A DNA stretch of 64,000 nt from Pseudomonas syringae pv. cilantro. GTDB lineage: Bacteria > Pseudomonadota > Gammaproteobacteria > Pseudomonadales > Pseudomonadaceae. The notes below the pieces were generated by a model that was not told the origin of the DNA, ran no database searches, and worked only from the letters and a program-made list of their open reading frames with translations. Positions 8,290 through 17,968 of the stretch are shown in pieces; the stretch's first letter is position 1, and the number at the start of each line of letters is the position of its first letter. A program made the position numbers and the translations under genes. Location: the NCBI RefSeq assembly GCF_001293775.1, contig NZ_LGLN01000037.1:39500-103499 (forward strand), given 5' to 3'.

Positions 8290-11200
8290 TTGCCCACTTC
8301 AACGCGTCTGTCGTCAACGAGTGTCGCTGCAAACAGTACGGGCAGGCCTCTGCGCGGGTCGGTGAAAGGTGCACTGGCGGCGCTGGTATTGCTGATGCTG
8401 GCCTTGCTGCTGTGGCAGTTGATCGAGCAGTTCCAGCAGACTCAGGAACGCCAGCGGCAACGCAGCATCGAGTACAGCGTTCAGCTCTCCGACCGGATCA
8501 GTCTGAACATGGCGCTCAAGGCGCAGATCGCCATGAACCTGCTGGATGATGCTCAGTCGTCCGGCGAGCAACTGGAACAACCCGAAACGCTCGCGGCCCT
8601 GCGCACGACATTGCCCGCACTGCGCGGCGCCGCCCGCCTCAGCCCGGAAGGTAACGTGGTCAGCGACAGCGCTGAAGCCTCCCGCGACGGGGAGTTTTTG
8701 CGGCGCAGCATGAAACAGGCGCTGGGCCGCCCGTATTTCTACACCAGCACCGATGATGGCACTCAAGTCTACCTGCTGGTTCGCGCAGGAACGGGCAGCA
8801 GCGAAGATTACTGGGCGTTGCGCCTGTCTCCGGACGCGCTCAAAGACCTGTTCAGCCAGCCCGCTCCCGATGTTCAACACCTGTGGCGCGTGGAGCAGCG
8901 CAAGACCCAACGGGTGATCGTGCGCGAGACCTTGCCCGTCGATGACGCCGACAGCGGTCTGGCCGAAACCATTCTGCTGCAGCCCCTGGCCAACAGTGAC
9001 TGGCAACTGCGCGGCCTGTTCGATACCTACAAAACCCGCATGGCGCTGCTCGGGCCGTTGATCGGCAAATGCCTGATCGGGCTGTTACTGTCCATTCTTC
9101 CCTTGATTGCCCTGGTCAGCCTGCGCACTCGGCAACGGCAGATGCAGCAAAGCCGCCGCCGCTATCGGGATATTTTCGAAGGCGCAGGCGTGGCGATCTG
9201 CGTCCTGGACATGTCCGGCCTGCCGGAGCAACTGGACATCCTGCAGCTGAAGACCGGCGAAGACCTCGAACGGCTGGTCAGGAATCAACCCGCTGCACTG
9301 AAAAGACTGTTGCAGCAACTGCAGATCACCGAAGTCAACGAAGTGGCGCTGGGCCTGCTGAATCTCGAGTGCGGCGAGCGGGCGTGGCAGAAGCTGATCG
9401 AGGGCGAGTCGCGCACACGCCCCGGTATCGGTGTTCGATTGATTCAGGCAATGCTCGACAAGCAGCCGCGCCTGGAACTGGAAATCTGCCTCTCCCAGCC
9501 TGACGATCAGGATCAGCACCTGTGGCTGGTCATGCGCCTGCCCGAAGTGCGCAGCGACTTCGATGCCGTGATCCTCAGCATCGGCGACATTACCAGCCGC
9601 AAACAGGTCGAGCTGTCCCTGCAGGACCGTGAAAGCTTCTGGTCCGACGTACTGCGCACGGTGCCGGATCACCTTTACGTTCAGGACGTGCTCAGTCAGC
9701 GCATGATCTACAGCAACCACCATTTCGGCCACACACTGGGCTACAGCAAGCCAGAGCTGCAGGCCATGGGCGAGTTTTTCTGGGAAGTCCTGCTGCACCC
9801 GGAGGATGCCAAGAGCTATCAGGACATGCGGCTGCGCCAGCGCCACTATGGCCACAATGAGCTGTTGCAAAGCGTGCTGCGCTTTCGCGACCGGGAAAAC
9901 AACTGGCGTTGCTTCGACATTCGCGAACAGGCCCTGGCCTGGGACGCCGAGCACCGGGTGACAAGGATCATCGGTATTGCCAAGGACATCACCGATCAGG
10001 TTGCGTCCAGCCAGTCATTGCGGGACAGCGAACAGCGTTACCGCATGCTTGCCGAAAGCATCAGCGACGTGATCTTTTCCACGGACAATCAGCTGCGCCC
10101 CAATTATGTCAGCCCTTCGGTGGAGAGCATTCTGGGTTACAGCCCCGACTGGATCCTTGAGAACGGCTGGGCCGGTGCCATCGCCACGCAACAGCAACTG
10201 AGCGGTTTCTACGCGCTCATGAGCCGCATTCACAAGGTCCTGAAAAAGCCCAAAGAGCTGGCCAGTCTGCGTAGCGAAGTCACCACCCGACTGTTTCTGT
10301 TCGATTGCCTGCGCGCCGACGGCCGCAAGATTCCGGTCGAGCTGCGGGTGGTACTGGTTTGGGATGAACACGACAATTTCGAGGGCATCCTCGGCGTCGG
10401 CCGGGACATCAGCCAGCAGCGACGGGCGGAAAAAGACCTGCGCATGGCCGCAACGGTATTCGAGCACTCGACCTCGGCGATCCTGATTACCGACCCGGCG
10501 GGCTACATCGTGCGGGCCAACGAGGCTTTCACCCGGGTCAGCGGCTATGAGATCGCTCAGGTAGTCGACCAGTTGCCGAGCATGCTCACCGTGGAAGCCG
10601 AACAGGAAGCGCACCTGCGTTACATCATCCGGCAATTGAGCGGGCGAGGCACCTGGGAGGGCGAGGTCCGGCTCAAGCGCCGCAATGGCGAGCACTATCC
10701 TGCCTGGGTCGGCATCACGGCGGTGGTCGATGACGAAGGCGACCTGGCAAGTTACGTGTGCTTCTTCACCGACATCAGCGAGCGCAAGGCCAGCGAGGAT
10801 CGCATTCATCGCCTCGCCTACTTCGACGCGTTGACACATCTGCCCAATCGCACCCTGTTCCAGGATCGCCTGTATTCGGCGCTGCAACAGGCCGAGCGCC
10901 AGCAAGCTTGGGTGGGGCTGATGTTTCTGGATCTGGATCGTTTCAAACCGATCAATGACTCGCTGGGACATGCCGCAGGCGACCGCATGCTTCAGGAAAT
11001 GGCCACGCGCCTGCTCGCCTGTGTCGATGTCAATGACACGGTGGCGCGCATGGGTGGCGACGAGTTCACCCTGCTGCTGCAACAGGGCAGCACCCGTGAA
11101 GAAGCGCTGAATCGCGCGATCCACGTGGCGGAGCGGATTCTGACCAGTCTGGTGACGCCGTTCGTGCTGGAGGGCCGCGAGTTTTTCGTCACCGCCAGCA

Positions 11201-12126
11201 TCGGCATCGCGCTGAGCCCGCAGGACGGCAAAGAGCTGAGCCAGTTGATGAAGAACGCCGACACGGCGATGTACCACGCCAAGGAATGCGGCAAGAACAA
11301 CTTCCAGTTCTATCAGGCGGACATGAACGCCACCGCGCTGGAACGTCTGGAGCTGGAAAGCGACCTGCGTCATGCCCTTGAACAGCAGGAGTTCACCCTC
11401 TACTACCAGCCGCAGTTCAGTGGCGACGGCAAGCGCCTGACCGGTGCCGAGGCGCTGCTGCGCTGGCGTCACCCGCGGCGCGGGCTGGTCCCGCCCAATG
11501 AGTTCATCCCGGTGCTCGAAGAGCTCGGGCTGGTGGTCGAAGTGGGCGACTGGGTGCTGACTGAAGCCTGCCGTCAGCTGAAACACTGGCATCAGCACAA
11601 AGTGCGCGTGCCGAAAGTGTCGGTCAACATCTCGGCCAGGCAATTCTCCGACGGCCAGTTGGGCAAACGCATCGCCACGATCCTGGAGCAAACGGGACTG
11701 TCGCCCGCCTGCCTTGAGCTGGAACTGACCGAAAGCATCCTGATGCGCGAGGTCAACGAAGCGATGCAGATTCTCGACGGCCTGAAAAACCTCGGGTTGA
11801 GCATTGCCGTGGATGACTTCGGTACCGGCTACTCATCGCTGAACTACCTCAAACAGTTCCCGATCGATGTGCTGAAGATCGACCGCACCTTCGTCGACGG
11901 TTTGCCCTCCGGCGAGCAGGACGCCCAGATTGCCCGCGCCATTATCGCCATGGCGCACAGCCTGAACCTGTCAGTCATCGCCGAGGGCGTGGAAACCCAC
12001 GAGCAGCTGGAGTTTCTCCGCGAACACGACTGCGACGAAGTCCAGGGCTACCTCTTCGGCCGCCCGATGCCCTCCAAGCAATTCGAAGCGCAATTCAGCA
12101 ACGACGCGCTGTTTATGCTGGATTGA
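8290..12126 (+). CDS. morA: MorA-like membrane PAS-GGDEF-EAL c-di-GMP enzyme
   Basis: A 1278-residue inner-membrane regulator of cyclic di-GMP. A transmembrane helix at about 28-46, a periplasmic sensor region, and a second helix at about 255-276 are followed by about four PAS-type segments (about 290-420, 450-570, 580-710 and 720-790). The GGDEF domain has an intact MGGDEF at about 922, and the EAL domain an intact GAEALLRW at about 1054 plus DDFGTGYSS. Both synthase and phosphodiesterase activities are therefore possible. Length, layout and the following glyA match P. aeruginosa MorA (PA4601, next to glyA3 PA4602), a regulator of motility and biofilm. The start is a TTG preceded by 'agga'; there is no upstream ATG in frame. 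Confidence 0.87.
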   Translation: MPTSTRLSSTSVAANSTGRPLRGSVKGALAALVLLMLALLLWQLIEQFQQTQERQRQRSIEYSVQLSDRISLNMALKAQIAMNLLDDAQSSGEQLEQPETLAALRTTLPALRGAARLSPEGNVVSDSAEASRDGEFLRRSMKQALGRPYFYTSTDDGTQVYLLVRAGTGSSEDYWALRLSPDALKDLFSQPAPDVQHLWRVEQRKTQRVIVRETLPVDDADSGLAETILLQPLANSDWQLRGLFDTYKTRMALLGPLIGKCLIGLLLSILPLIALVSLRTRQRQMQQSRRRYRDIFEGAGVAICVLDMSGLPEQLDILQLKTGEDLERLVRNQPAALKRLLQQLQITEVNEVALGLLNLECGERAWQKLIEGESRTRPGIGVRLIQAMLDKQPRLELEICLSQPDDQDQHLWLVMRLPEVRSDFDAVILSIGDITSRKQVELSLQDRESFWSDVLRTVPDHLYVQDVLSQRMIYSNHHFGHTLGYSKPELQAMGEFFWEVLLHPEDAKSYQDMRLRQRHYGHNELLQSVLRFRDRENNWRCFDIREQALAWDAEHRVTRIIGIAKDITDQVASSQSLRDSEQRYRMLAESISDVIFSTDNQLRPNYVSPSVESILGYSPDWILENGWAGAIATQQQLSGFYALMSRIHKVLKKPKELASLRSEVTTRLFLFDCLRADGRKIPVELRVVLVWDEHDNFEGILGVGRDISQQRRAEKDLRMAATVFEHSTSAILITDPAGYIVRANEAFTRVSGYEIAQVVDQLPSMLTVEAEQEAHLRYIIRQLSGRGTWEGEVRLKRRNGEHYPAWVGITAVVDDEGDLASYVCFFTDISERKASEDRIHRLAYFDALTHLPNRTLFQDRLYSALQQAERQQAWVGLMFLDLDRFKPINDSLGHAAGDRMLQEMATRLLACVDVNDTVARMGGDEFTLLLQQGSTREEALNRAIHVAERILTSLVTPFVLEGREFFVTASIGIALSPQDGKELSQLMKNADTAMYHAKECGKNNFQFYQADMNATALERLELESDLRHALEQQEFTLYYQPQFSGDGKRLTGAEALLRWRHPRRGLVPPNEFIPVLEELGLVVEVGDWVLTEACRQLKHWHQHKVRVPKVSVNISARQFSDGQLGKRIATILEQTGLSPACLELELTESILMREVNEAMQILDGLKNLGLSIAVDDFGTGYSSLNYLKQFPIDVLKIDRTFVDGLPSGEQDAQIARAIIAMAHSLNLSVIAEGVETHEQLEFLREHDCDEVQGYLFGRPMPSKQFEAQFSNDALFMLD

Positions 12127-12136
12127 GGCAGTTGTG

Positions 12137-12213
12137 AGCCTCAAGCTTCAAGCCTCAAGCCTCAAGAACCGATCACATTCCAGACTTTTGGCTTGTAGCT
12201 TGTAGCTTGCTAC
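12137..12213. repeat. Short tandem heptamer-type repeats downstream of morA
   Basis: Runs of 'caagcttcaagcctcaagcctcaag' type and 'ttgtagcttgtagcttgc' type repeats fill the gap between the convergent morA and effector genes. This simple repeat is common at 3' ends of genes in fluorescent pseudomonads and may form a hairpin. Confidence 0.55.
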
Positions 12214-14982
12214 TCAGACCATATCAGCGCCCGACGGCGATGCTTGCCCGCCAGTCGTTTGCGCGGCGACAGGCGTCGGGTGCGATCCGGTTATGTACCG
12301 GAAGCTTCCATAGAGGCTCGCCACCATTTGCCCGCCTGCGCCCCTTCCGGGAACGGCCGCCTGCAGCGCGCCGACGGCGCCGCCCAGCCGCGATGTGCTG
12401 ACGTAATTCCCGGCCCAGGAGGCTGCCGCCTTGCCAGCCTGATGGGCCGCCTTGCCCTTTTCAGTCATGTAGCTCAAACCCTTGCCGGCAGCCGAGCCTG
12501 CCACTTCACCGACCATACCGGGCAATGTGAGGTTGGCGGCGGTCAGCACTGCCGCACCGGCGGCATAGCCTTTCAAACCTTTGTCGAGGAAGTTCCAGGC
12601 CTTGTTGACCCCCAGAAACCCCGTCATCACCAGATTAAGACCGACGATTTCTTTGAAAACCTGAACCGCTTTCTGCATGTCGACGTCGGGGTTTATCGCC
12701 ATTTTGAGCATTTCCGAAGCGCACCACACGCCGTCCGCCGCGTAGTCGGCTTTACCGACCATGCTCTTCATCAGCATCACCAGCGCAGCACCGATCCCCG
12801 CAGTCAGGGCAACCAGGCCCATTTTGGGGTAGAAATCCGAATCCGCCTTGCGCTCGGTCTCAGGCAAAGCCTGGCCTGTGCGCATGGCATCGCCGGCTTC
12901 AAAAGCAGCCTTGAACTCACTGCTCTTGGTGCCCAGGTATGTCAGGCTCGAGTTCATGATGTCGGTGATGCTGCTGTCTTGCTTATAAGCTTCGGTCGCG
13001 ACTTTCATCTGCTGAGCGAAATGCTCGCTGACGTTGAAGTGATTGACCACTGCACTGTGGTCTTCCTCGGAAATGTCGGCATCCCCCGTGTCCTGCCTGG
13101 AGAGCTTGCTTTTTGCGAGCTTGAAGGCCGACGCGATCGACTCCCGGTTGAACACTGCCAGCGTGGCGGCACCGGACGTCACGGCGGTTGCGATGCCGAA
13201 ACCGACCTGCTCCAGCAGCTTTTCGTTCTTGGCAAAGGTGGGCTGCGCCACGATGGCGTTGGCCAGCACCGTGACGAAATAGCGGTTGAGCCCGTGGTCG
13301 ATGTTGGTTCGGGTATTGGTCAGCTCGTTCATCATCAGGCCGGCCATGAACACCGCATTCTTGGTGAAGTGTGCAACCAGCGAGGAACTGTAGGAATTGT
13401 CCTTGCTGACGAACGCCACTGCCAGGGGCAACGGCGCCAGGGCCAGCAGCATCGCCGGACTCGCGGCAACGCGGCTCATGAACGAGGCGCCGTTCTTGAG
13501 TGTCGCCAATTCGGTGTTCATGCTCTTGTTGAGGCTGAGCAATTCGTCGCGCACTTGAGGCGGGAGCCCCGACCGGTTGAGGACCTCGGGCAGACGCTCG
13601 TTATGCGCGTGCCAGGCCTCGAGCTGCCCTTGGCCGTTGGCTTCGATGATCGCGTCAAGCATTTCCCGCTCCGCCTTGCTCAGCGCAGACGAAGGTTTAT
13701 CCAGCAGCGGCTTCAGCCCCTCGGACGTCGTGCTCGTCGCCTTGGGCAGGTTTTCAAGATCGGCCAGTTGCTCTGCGGTCAACACCAGCGAACCTTCGGC
13801 CAGGGCCAGACGAAACTTTTCGTCGAACCCCATGCCGCCCTGCGCCTCGATATCGCCCTCGCGGGCAGGAGGCAGCGCGGTATTGCTGACAATCGTGCGC
13901 TGCTCTTCAGTGAGACGGATCGCATGTCTGTTCAGAAATGCGTGCATCTGTGCGGGCGAAAGGTGCGGTGCCCGGGTACGCAACAAGGCCAGCAGTTTCT
14001 TGTCGTCCATCGGCGCAACCGCCCCGTAGGCATCGAACTTGCGCACCAGCTTGCCGCCCGCCTTGAGCAACGCTTGGCTTCGCGTCAGCGCGGGCTCGAC
14101 GCTCTCACGACTGTGTACCGGGCTTTCCCCGGCCTCGCTCACGATCTCTCCCGAGCCTGGCAAAAGAGCGTTTTCACGCAATTTTGTCAGCAACTCACCC
14201 GTTGCGTCATCAAGAGCGCGCAAATCTTTCTGGGTGGGCATATCCGGACAATGCTCGATCAAAGCCGCCAGGATGGCTGGCAGCTTCTTCAGCGCCTCAA
14301 GCGTATCGGCCTGCGGGCGGAGCAGACCGGTCGTTTCCCCGGCAGGATCACTCAGGCTTACGTTTAGCGCCGCCGTGCTATCCCTGGCCGTGCGAATGAA
14401 ATGGCCGAACGATTTGTAAGATGCCTGCCCGTCAGGCTTCTCGGCCAGCACCTTTGGATCAAGCTGAGTCAACGCCAGCAGATCCGCCACACCTCGTGTT
14501 TGAGTGTGCGATATGCCAGTCAACATCGCGAGAGACTGATGCAACCGCGCTGTCTTCAGTCCTTCGCAGGCCTGGGACAGAGGTTCATGGGATGCATTAG
14601 ACGCAGGCGTGTCCGCCAACTGGCGCGTACAATGATCAAGCACGCCTTTCAGCGCCTGCTGCTGTTCCTCGTTGGCCAGCAGATGCGCGCCCTGCTCGGT
14701 CATCGCGGCAGCGGCGAGCGCTTTGCCAAGTCGGGCAAGCTCGGGACCAGACGGACTCTCTTTCGCCAGCTCGTGCTGAAGATTGGTCAGCACGTGCACC
14801 GCATCGTGCGCCGGCGCAGTAGACGTGCGCCCGAATGCCTCAGACAGTTCAGCTTTGGCGATAAACGCCCTGGTGCGGACCTGCTGCGGCGATTGCTCGA
14901 TACTGCTTGCAGCATCGGAAGAAGGGTGAGAGGCATCCGGCAAGGATGAATGAGAGGAGCGCGTGATCGGAGATGGCATCAT
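12214..14982 (-). CDS. hopAE1: Type III secreted effector, HopAE1-like
   Basis: A 922-residue protein read from a perfect hrp box. The frame is open 74 codons further upstream, but the hrp box at 15029-15056 lies inside that extension, so the start must be downstream. The ATG at 14982 (MMPSPITRSSHSSLPDASH) has an AGGGA Shine-Dalgarno sequence and gives the Ser/Pro-rich, acid-poor first 50 residues typical of P. syringae type III secretion signals. The rest is a large, mostly helical protein with Ala/Leu-rich stretches and hydrophobic segments late in the chain (MGLVALTAGIGAALVMLMKSM). No enzymatic motif is visible. From memory, hopAE1 of strain B728a is a lone effector gene of about this size beside glyA; that is the basis for the symbol. 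It interrupts the core morA-glyA order. Confidence 0.78.
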   Translation of the reverse strand: MMPSPITRSSHSSLPDASHPSSDAASSIEQSPQQVRTRAFIAKAELSEAFGRTSTAPAHDAVHVLTNLQHELAKESPSGPELARLGKALAAAAMTEQGAHLLANEEQQQALKGVLDHCTRQLADTPASNASHEPLSQACEGLKTARLHQSLAMLTGISHTQTRGVADLLALTQLDPKVLAEKPDGQASYKSFGHFIRTARDSTAALNVSLSDPAGETTGLLRPQADTLEALKKLPAILAALIEHCPDMPTQKDLRALDDATGELLTKLRENALLPGSGEIVSEAGESPVHSRESVEPALTRSQALLKAGGKLVRKFDAYGAVAPMDDKKLLALLRTRAPHLSPAQMHAFLNRHAIRLTEEQRTIVSNTALPPAREGDIEAQGGMGFDEKFRLALAEGSLVLTAEQLADLENLPKATSTTSEGLKPLLDKPSSALSKAEREMLDAIIEANGQGQLEAWHAHNERLPEVLNRSGLPPQVRDELLSLNKSMNTELATLKNGASFMSRVAASPAMLLALAPLPLAVAFVSKDNSYSSSLVAHFTKNAVFMAGLMMNELTNTRTNIDHGLNRYFVTVLANAIVAQPTFAKNEKLLEQVGFGIATAVTSGAATLAVFNRESIASAFKLAKSKLSRQDTGDADISEEDHSAVVNHFNVSEHFAQQMKVATEAYKQDSSITDIMNSSLTYLGTKSSEFKAAFEAGDAMRTGQALPETERKADSDFYPKMGLVALTAGIGAALVMLMKSMVGKADYAADGVWCASEMLKMAINPDVDMQKAVQVFKEIVGLNLVMTGFLGVNKAWNFLDKGLKGYAAGAAVLTAANLTLPGMVGEVAGSAAGKGLSYMTEKGKAAHQAGKAAASWAGNYVSTSRLGGAVGALQAAVPGRGAGGQMVASLYGSFRYITGSHPTPVAAQTTGGQASPSGADMV

Positions 14983-15028
14983 GGCTTTTTCCCTACGGTC
15001 GGTGGTACCGATAATCAAAGGTCGGGCC

Positions 15029-15056
15029 TGAGTGGCGCTCGGTCCGGAACGGTTCC
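15029..15056 (-). promoter_or_regulatory. hrp box (HrpL promoter) of the hopAE1-like gene
   Basis: On the minus strand the sequence reads GGAACC-N15-CCACTCA, a perfect match to the HrpL sigma-factor consensus GGAACC-N15/16-CCACNNA. It ends 47 bases before the ATG at 14982. Transcription should start about 7 bases past the box. This sets the effector start codon and shows control by the type III secretion regulon. Confidence 0.9.
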
Positions 15057-15227
15057 CGGTGACAGGGGAAAAATCGACGACCGACCGTTCGGCGGTCTGT
15101 GGCGGAGCGCCAGGAAATGCATGTCTGCGCGGCATTGGCATGCGCCTCAGCCTCGAGAGATACCCGCGTGAGCCACGTCGCGACTCAAGATGATTCCCTT
15201 TCATATGCCAGATAAAACCCGATGGGG

Positions 15228-15233
15228 TAGAAT
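15228..15233 (+). promoter_or_regulatory. Probable -10 element of glyA
   Basis: TAGAAT within 'gggtagaataccc', 37 bases before the glyA ATG. A very similar 'gggtagaatgccc' precedes the flavoprotein gene at 43918. No clear -35 hexamer was found, so the call is tentative. Confidence 0.4.
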
Positions 15234-15269
15234 ACCCGCCTTTTCCGCCATGCCCCTTTGAGGACTGCC

Positions 15270-16523
15270 ATGTTCAGCCGTGATTTGACTATCGCCAAGT
15301 ACGACGCCGATCTGTTTGCCGCCATGGAGCAAGAAGCTCTGCGTCAGGAAGAACACATCGAGCTGATTGCCTCGGAAAACTACACCAGTCCGGCCGTCAT
15401 GGAAGCTCAAGGCTCGGTCCTGACCAACAAGTACGCTGAAGGCTACCCAGGCAAGCGCTACTACGGCGGCTGCGAGTACGTCGACGTTGTCGAGCAACTG
15501 GCTATCGACCGTGCCAAGGAACTGTTCGGCGCCGATTACGCCAACGTCCAGCCACACGCAGGTTCGCAAGCCAACTCGGCGGTTTATCTGGCTCTGCTGC
15601 AAGGTGGCGACACTATTCTGGGCATGAGCCTGGCCCACGGCGGTCACTTGACCCACGGTGCCAGCGTTTCGGCCTCGGGCAAGCTGTACAACGCTGTTCA
15701 GTACGGCATCGACGGCAACGGCATGATCGACTACGACGAAGTCGAGCGCCTGGCCGTTGAACACAAGCCAAAAATGATCGTTGCGGGTTTCTCTGCCTAC
15801 TCGCAGATCCTCGACTTCCCGCGCTTCCGCGCAATCGCCGACAAGGTCGGTGCCTACCTGTTCGTTGACATGGCTCACGTTGCCGGTCTGGTCGCCGCAG
15901 GTGTCTACCCGAACCCGGTGCCGTTCGCCGACGTCGTGACCACCACCACGCACAAGACCCTGCGCGGTCCACGTGGAGGTCTGATCCTGGCGCGCGCCAA
16001 CCCGGAAATCGAGAAAAAGCTCAATTCTGCAGTATTCCCAGGCTCCCAGGGCGGTCCGCTGGAGCACGTCATCGCGGCCAAGGCGATCTGCTTCAAGGAA
16101 GCGCTGCAGCCTGAGTTCAAGGTCTACCAGCAACAAGTGGTCAAGAATGCCAAGGCGATGGCCGGCGTGTTCATCGAGCGCGGTTTCGACGTGGTGTCCG
16201 GCGGTACTGAAAACCACCTGTTCCTGCTGTCGCTGATCAAGCAGGACATCTCCGGTAAAGACGCCGACGCCGCCCTGGGTCGCGCCTTCATCACCGTCAA
16301 CAAAAACTCCGTACCCAACGACCCACGCTCCCCGTTCGTTACCTCCGGCCTGCGCTTCGGCACCCCGGCAGTGACCACTCGCGGCTTCAAGGAAGCAGAG
16401 TGCAAGGAACTGGCTGGCTGGATCTGCGACATCCTGGCTGACCTGAACAACGAAGCCGTGATTGACGCGGTCCGCGAGAAGGTCAAGGCCATCTGCGCGA
16501 AACTGCCGGTTTACGGCGCGTGA
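15270..16523 (+). CDS. glyA: Serine hydroxymethyltransferase
   Basis: A 417-residue PLP enzyme that interconverts serine and glycine, passing a one-carbon unit to tetrahydrofolate. Family signatures are intact: [11 protein letters not shown] near the start, [27 protein letters not shown], and [14 protein letters not shown] with the PLP lysine at Lys229. The frame begins at a TTG at 15258, but the ATG at 15270 ([15 protein letters not shown]) is the family start. It is cytosolic, a homotetramer or dimer by family. Pseudomonads carry more than one glyA; this copy corresponds to glyA3 beside morA in P. aeruginosa. A strong terminator follows. Confidence 0.97.
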   Translation: MFSRDLTIAKYDADLFAAMEQEALRQEEHIELIASENYTSPAVMEAQGSVLTNKYAEGYPGKRYYGGCEYVDVVEQLAIDRAKELFGADYANVQPHAGSQANSAVYLALLQGGDTILGMSLAHGGHLTHGASVSASGKLYNAVQYGIDGNGMIDYDEVERLAVEHKPKMIVAGFSAYSQILDFPRFRAIADKVGAYLFVDMAHVAGLVAAGVYPNPVPFADVVTTTTHKTLRGPRGGLILARANPEIEKKLNSAVFPGSQGGPLEHVIAAKAICFKEALQPEFKVYQQQVVKNAKAMAGVFIERGFDVVSGGTENHLFLLSLIKQDISGKDADAALGRAFITVNKNSVPNDPRSPFVTSGLRFGTPAVTTRGFKEAECKELAGWICDILADLNNEAVIDAVREKVKAICAKLPVYGA

Positions 16524-16548
16524 TGAGCATCGTCTAAACGCAGTAACG

Positions 16549-16582
16549 AAAAGCCCCGGTTCGTGAGAGTCGGGGCTTTTTG
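16549..16582 (+). terminator. Rho-independent terminator of glyA
   Basis: Stem aaaagccccg (16549-16558) pairs with cggggctttt (16571-16580), followed by further T and a short loop. It lies 26 bases after the glyA stop. Confidence 0.9.
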
Positions 16583-16736
16583 TCGTCAGCGCATCGAGTA
16601 ACAAGCAGAGATATCATGGTTGCGCCCGTGAAGGGCTCTATCAGCAAGACGTTACCGCCCTGCCGACCGAGCCTTCCAAGGTAAGATGACATTCAACAGC
16701 ATGGGGCCATTCTTGCCCCAGAACAGGATCACCTGA

Positions 16737-17354
16737 TTAAAAACGCCCCACGTTAAGGTCGACAGCAACTTCTATACCATCCACCCGACCTTTATCACTG
16801 CGCTGCCAGATCGACCAGCTTTTGCCTTTAGATGCCCAGCTAGACGGAATGGCAGGCTCATCAACATCCCAATCAGCAATCCATAGAGGGTAGTCTCCAA
16901 ACGAATACTTATCGCCTAGAACATGGTCCTTCCAAAAATCATTATCACAGTAGATAAACGGCTTTTTGCCCCGAAAGATCTCCTCGTCACCCAACAGAAC
17001 TAATAGTTTGTTGAGGTTATCCGTCAGTTGATCAGGCGTAGCCTTGTCATTCCCCTGAAGCTCCGCGTCTATCGCAAAATACTCCGTAGTGGCATCAAAC
17101 CCGACAGCAGTAAGCGTCTTTACAATGTTATCTCTTTGCGCTTCAGGGGTGCTGCTGAGGGCTCGAAAATAATGATAGGCACCCGTTATAATCCCGGAAG
17201 ACCTAGCATCAGTACGATATGTAGAGTATTTGTTATCCTGAACGGTCGCGCCTTCAGTCGCTTTTAGGATTGCAAATTCAATGCCGGCAGCAGCAACCTT
17301 TTTAAAGTCAACATCGCCGTTGAAGTGCGATAAATCAATACCTTTTTTATCCAT
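16737..17354 (-). CDS. GH25-family muramidase, candidate HrpL-regulated gene
   Basis: A 205-residue protein that is a complete glycoside hydrolase family 25 domain. It has GIDLSHFNGDVDF at the N-terminus (Asp7), KATEGAT, GAYHYF, the catalytic DxE motif in YFAIDAEL (Asp96, Glu98), and PLWIADWDVDEP. GH25 enzymes cleave the beta-1,4 bond of peptidoglycan. There is no signal peptide or membrane segment, so export must use another route or occur by lysis. A perfect hrp box lies 192 bases upstream, which suggests HrpL control. The ATG at 17354 is preferred over a GTG two codons earlier because AGAGG lies 9 bases before it. The gene is AT-richer than its neighbours and absent from the core glyA-cobW order, so it is probably acquired. 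Possible roles are local wall opening for secretion, a translocated effector, or an interbacterial toxin. Confidence 0.83.
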   Translation of the reverse strand: MDKKGIDLSHFNGDVDFKKVAAAGIEFAILKATEGATVQDNKYSTYRTDARSSGIITGAYHYFRALSSTPEAQRDNIVKTLTAVGFDATTEYFAIDAELQGNDKATPDQLTDNLNKLLVLLGDEEIFRGKKPFIYCDNDFWKDHVLGDKYSFGDYPLWIADWDVDEPAIPSSWASKGKSWSIWQRSDKGRVDGIEVAVDLNVGRF

Positions 17355-17545
17355 TTCCACGAGCCTCTAGTAGTCGTATAGACCGATGGATCCAATACCG
17401 GGATCTAGTCTGTGCGTGATGCTGCATTCGACAAATCCCGGCAGGACAAGCAGTGAGCGGTCAGCGTGAACAACGCATGGCTTTCGAAGCGTCTCAGCTC
17501 TCCGGATCGCTACATACCAGGCCCAAAAAGCCTTGGTATAAGGCA

Positions 17546-17574
17546 TGAGTGGTTATTCTTCTATTTTTGGTTCC
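17546..17574 (-). promoter_or_regulatory. hrp box upstream of the GH25 gene
   Basis: The minus strand reads GGAACC-N16-CCACTCA, a perfect HrpL consensus match with the 16-base spacer. It points toward the GH25 gene, 192 bases away, with only a 26-codon ORF between. Activity is not shown, but a chance perfect match is unlikely. Confidence 0.75.
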
Positions 17575-17653
17575 ACTTTTTTTGCCCCCCCCCCTTAAGC
17601 ATCCACACACCCGCTATCTACAGCACATGCCTGAAGAATAATGGCCCGTCGCT

Positions 17654-17821
17654 CACGTCGAGCAGTTAGGCCAGATCGATCTTGCCGTAATCAAACGTGC
17701 GAATCGCGACGCGGCGGTTGATGCGGGTCAGGCGTGCGCTGAGGGCATCGAAGGCTGCGTTGTCGACCAGATCGCGCTTGCTCAACAGCAACCGGTCGAC
17801 AAAACCGATCTGCGCCTGGGC
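17654..17821 (-). pseudogene. Internal fragment of cobW (second copy)
   Basis: This 168-bp block aligns without gaps to 18899-19066 inside the intact cobW gene, same orientation, with 13 mismatches (about 92% identity). It encodes IGFVDRLLLSKRDLVD and neighbouring residues, with no start, P-loop or C-terminus. It is therefore a dead fragment, probably left by recombination with a diverged cobW allele when the accessory segment arrived. Confidence 0.9.
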
Positions 17822-17968
17822 AAAGTTCGTGAGAGCCGAAGCTTTTTGCATTAAGTTCGATCAGCTAACGGAGATAAGGAGTTCAGGCTGCGTGCTCTTT
17901 CAGTGATGTAAGGAAGCCTGATCAGCGCTGGCCTGCCTCGTGAGATCTTCCTTGGTTTTTTAGTTATG

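Noticed and set aside
10015..11691. A 558-codon frame opposite morA, and similar frames opposite ettA (6547-7923), cstA (20488-21948) and cioA (28242-30014)
   Set aside because: All are antisense to strongly supported genes, with His/Gln/Arg-rich, motif-free products.
15201..16604. A 467-codon open frame on the strand opposite glyA
   Set aside because: It mirrors glyA codon structure and has no start signal or family motif; glyA is certain. Typical shadow frame in GC-rich DNA.
17575..17600. Run of about ten C after a T run, considered as a phase-variable tract
   Set aside because: It lies in non-coding DNA upstream of the GH25 hrp box and no frame or promoter spacing depends on it.
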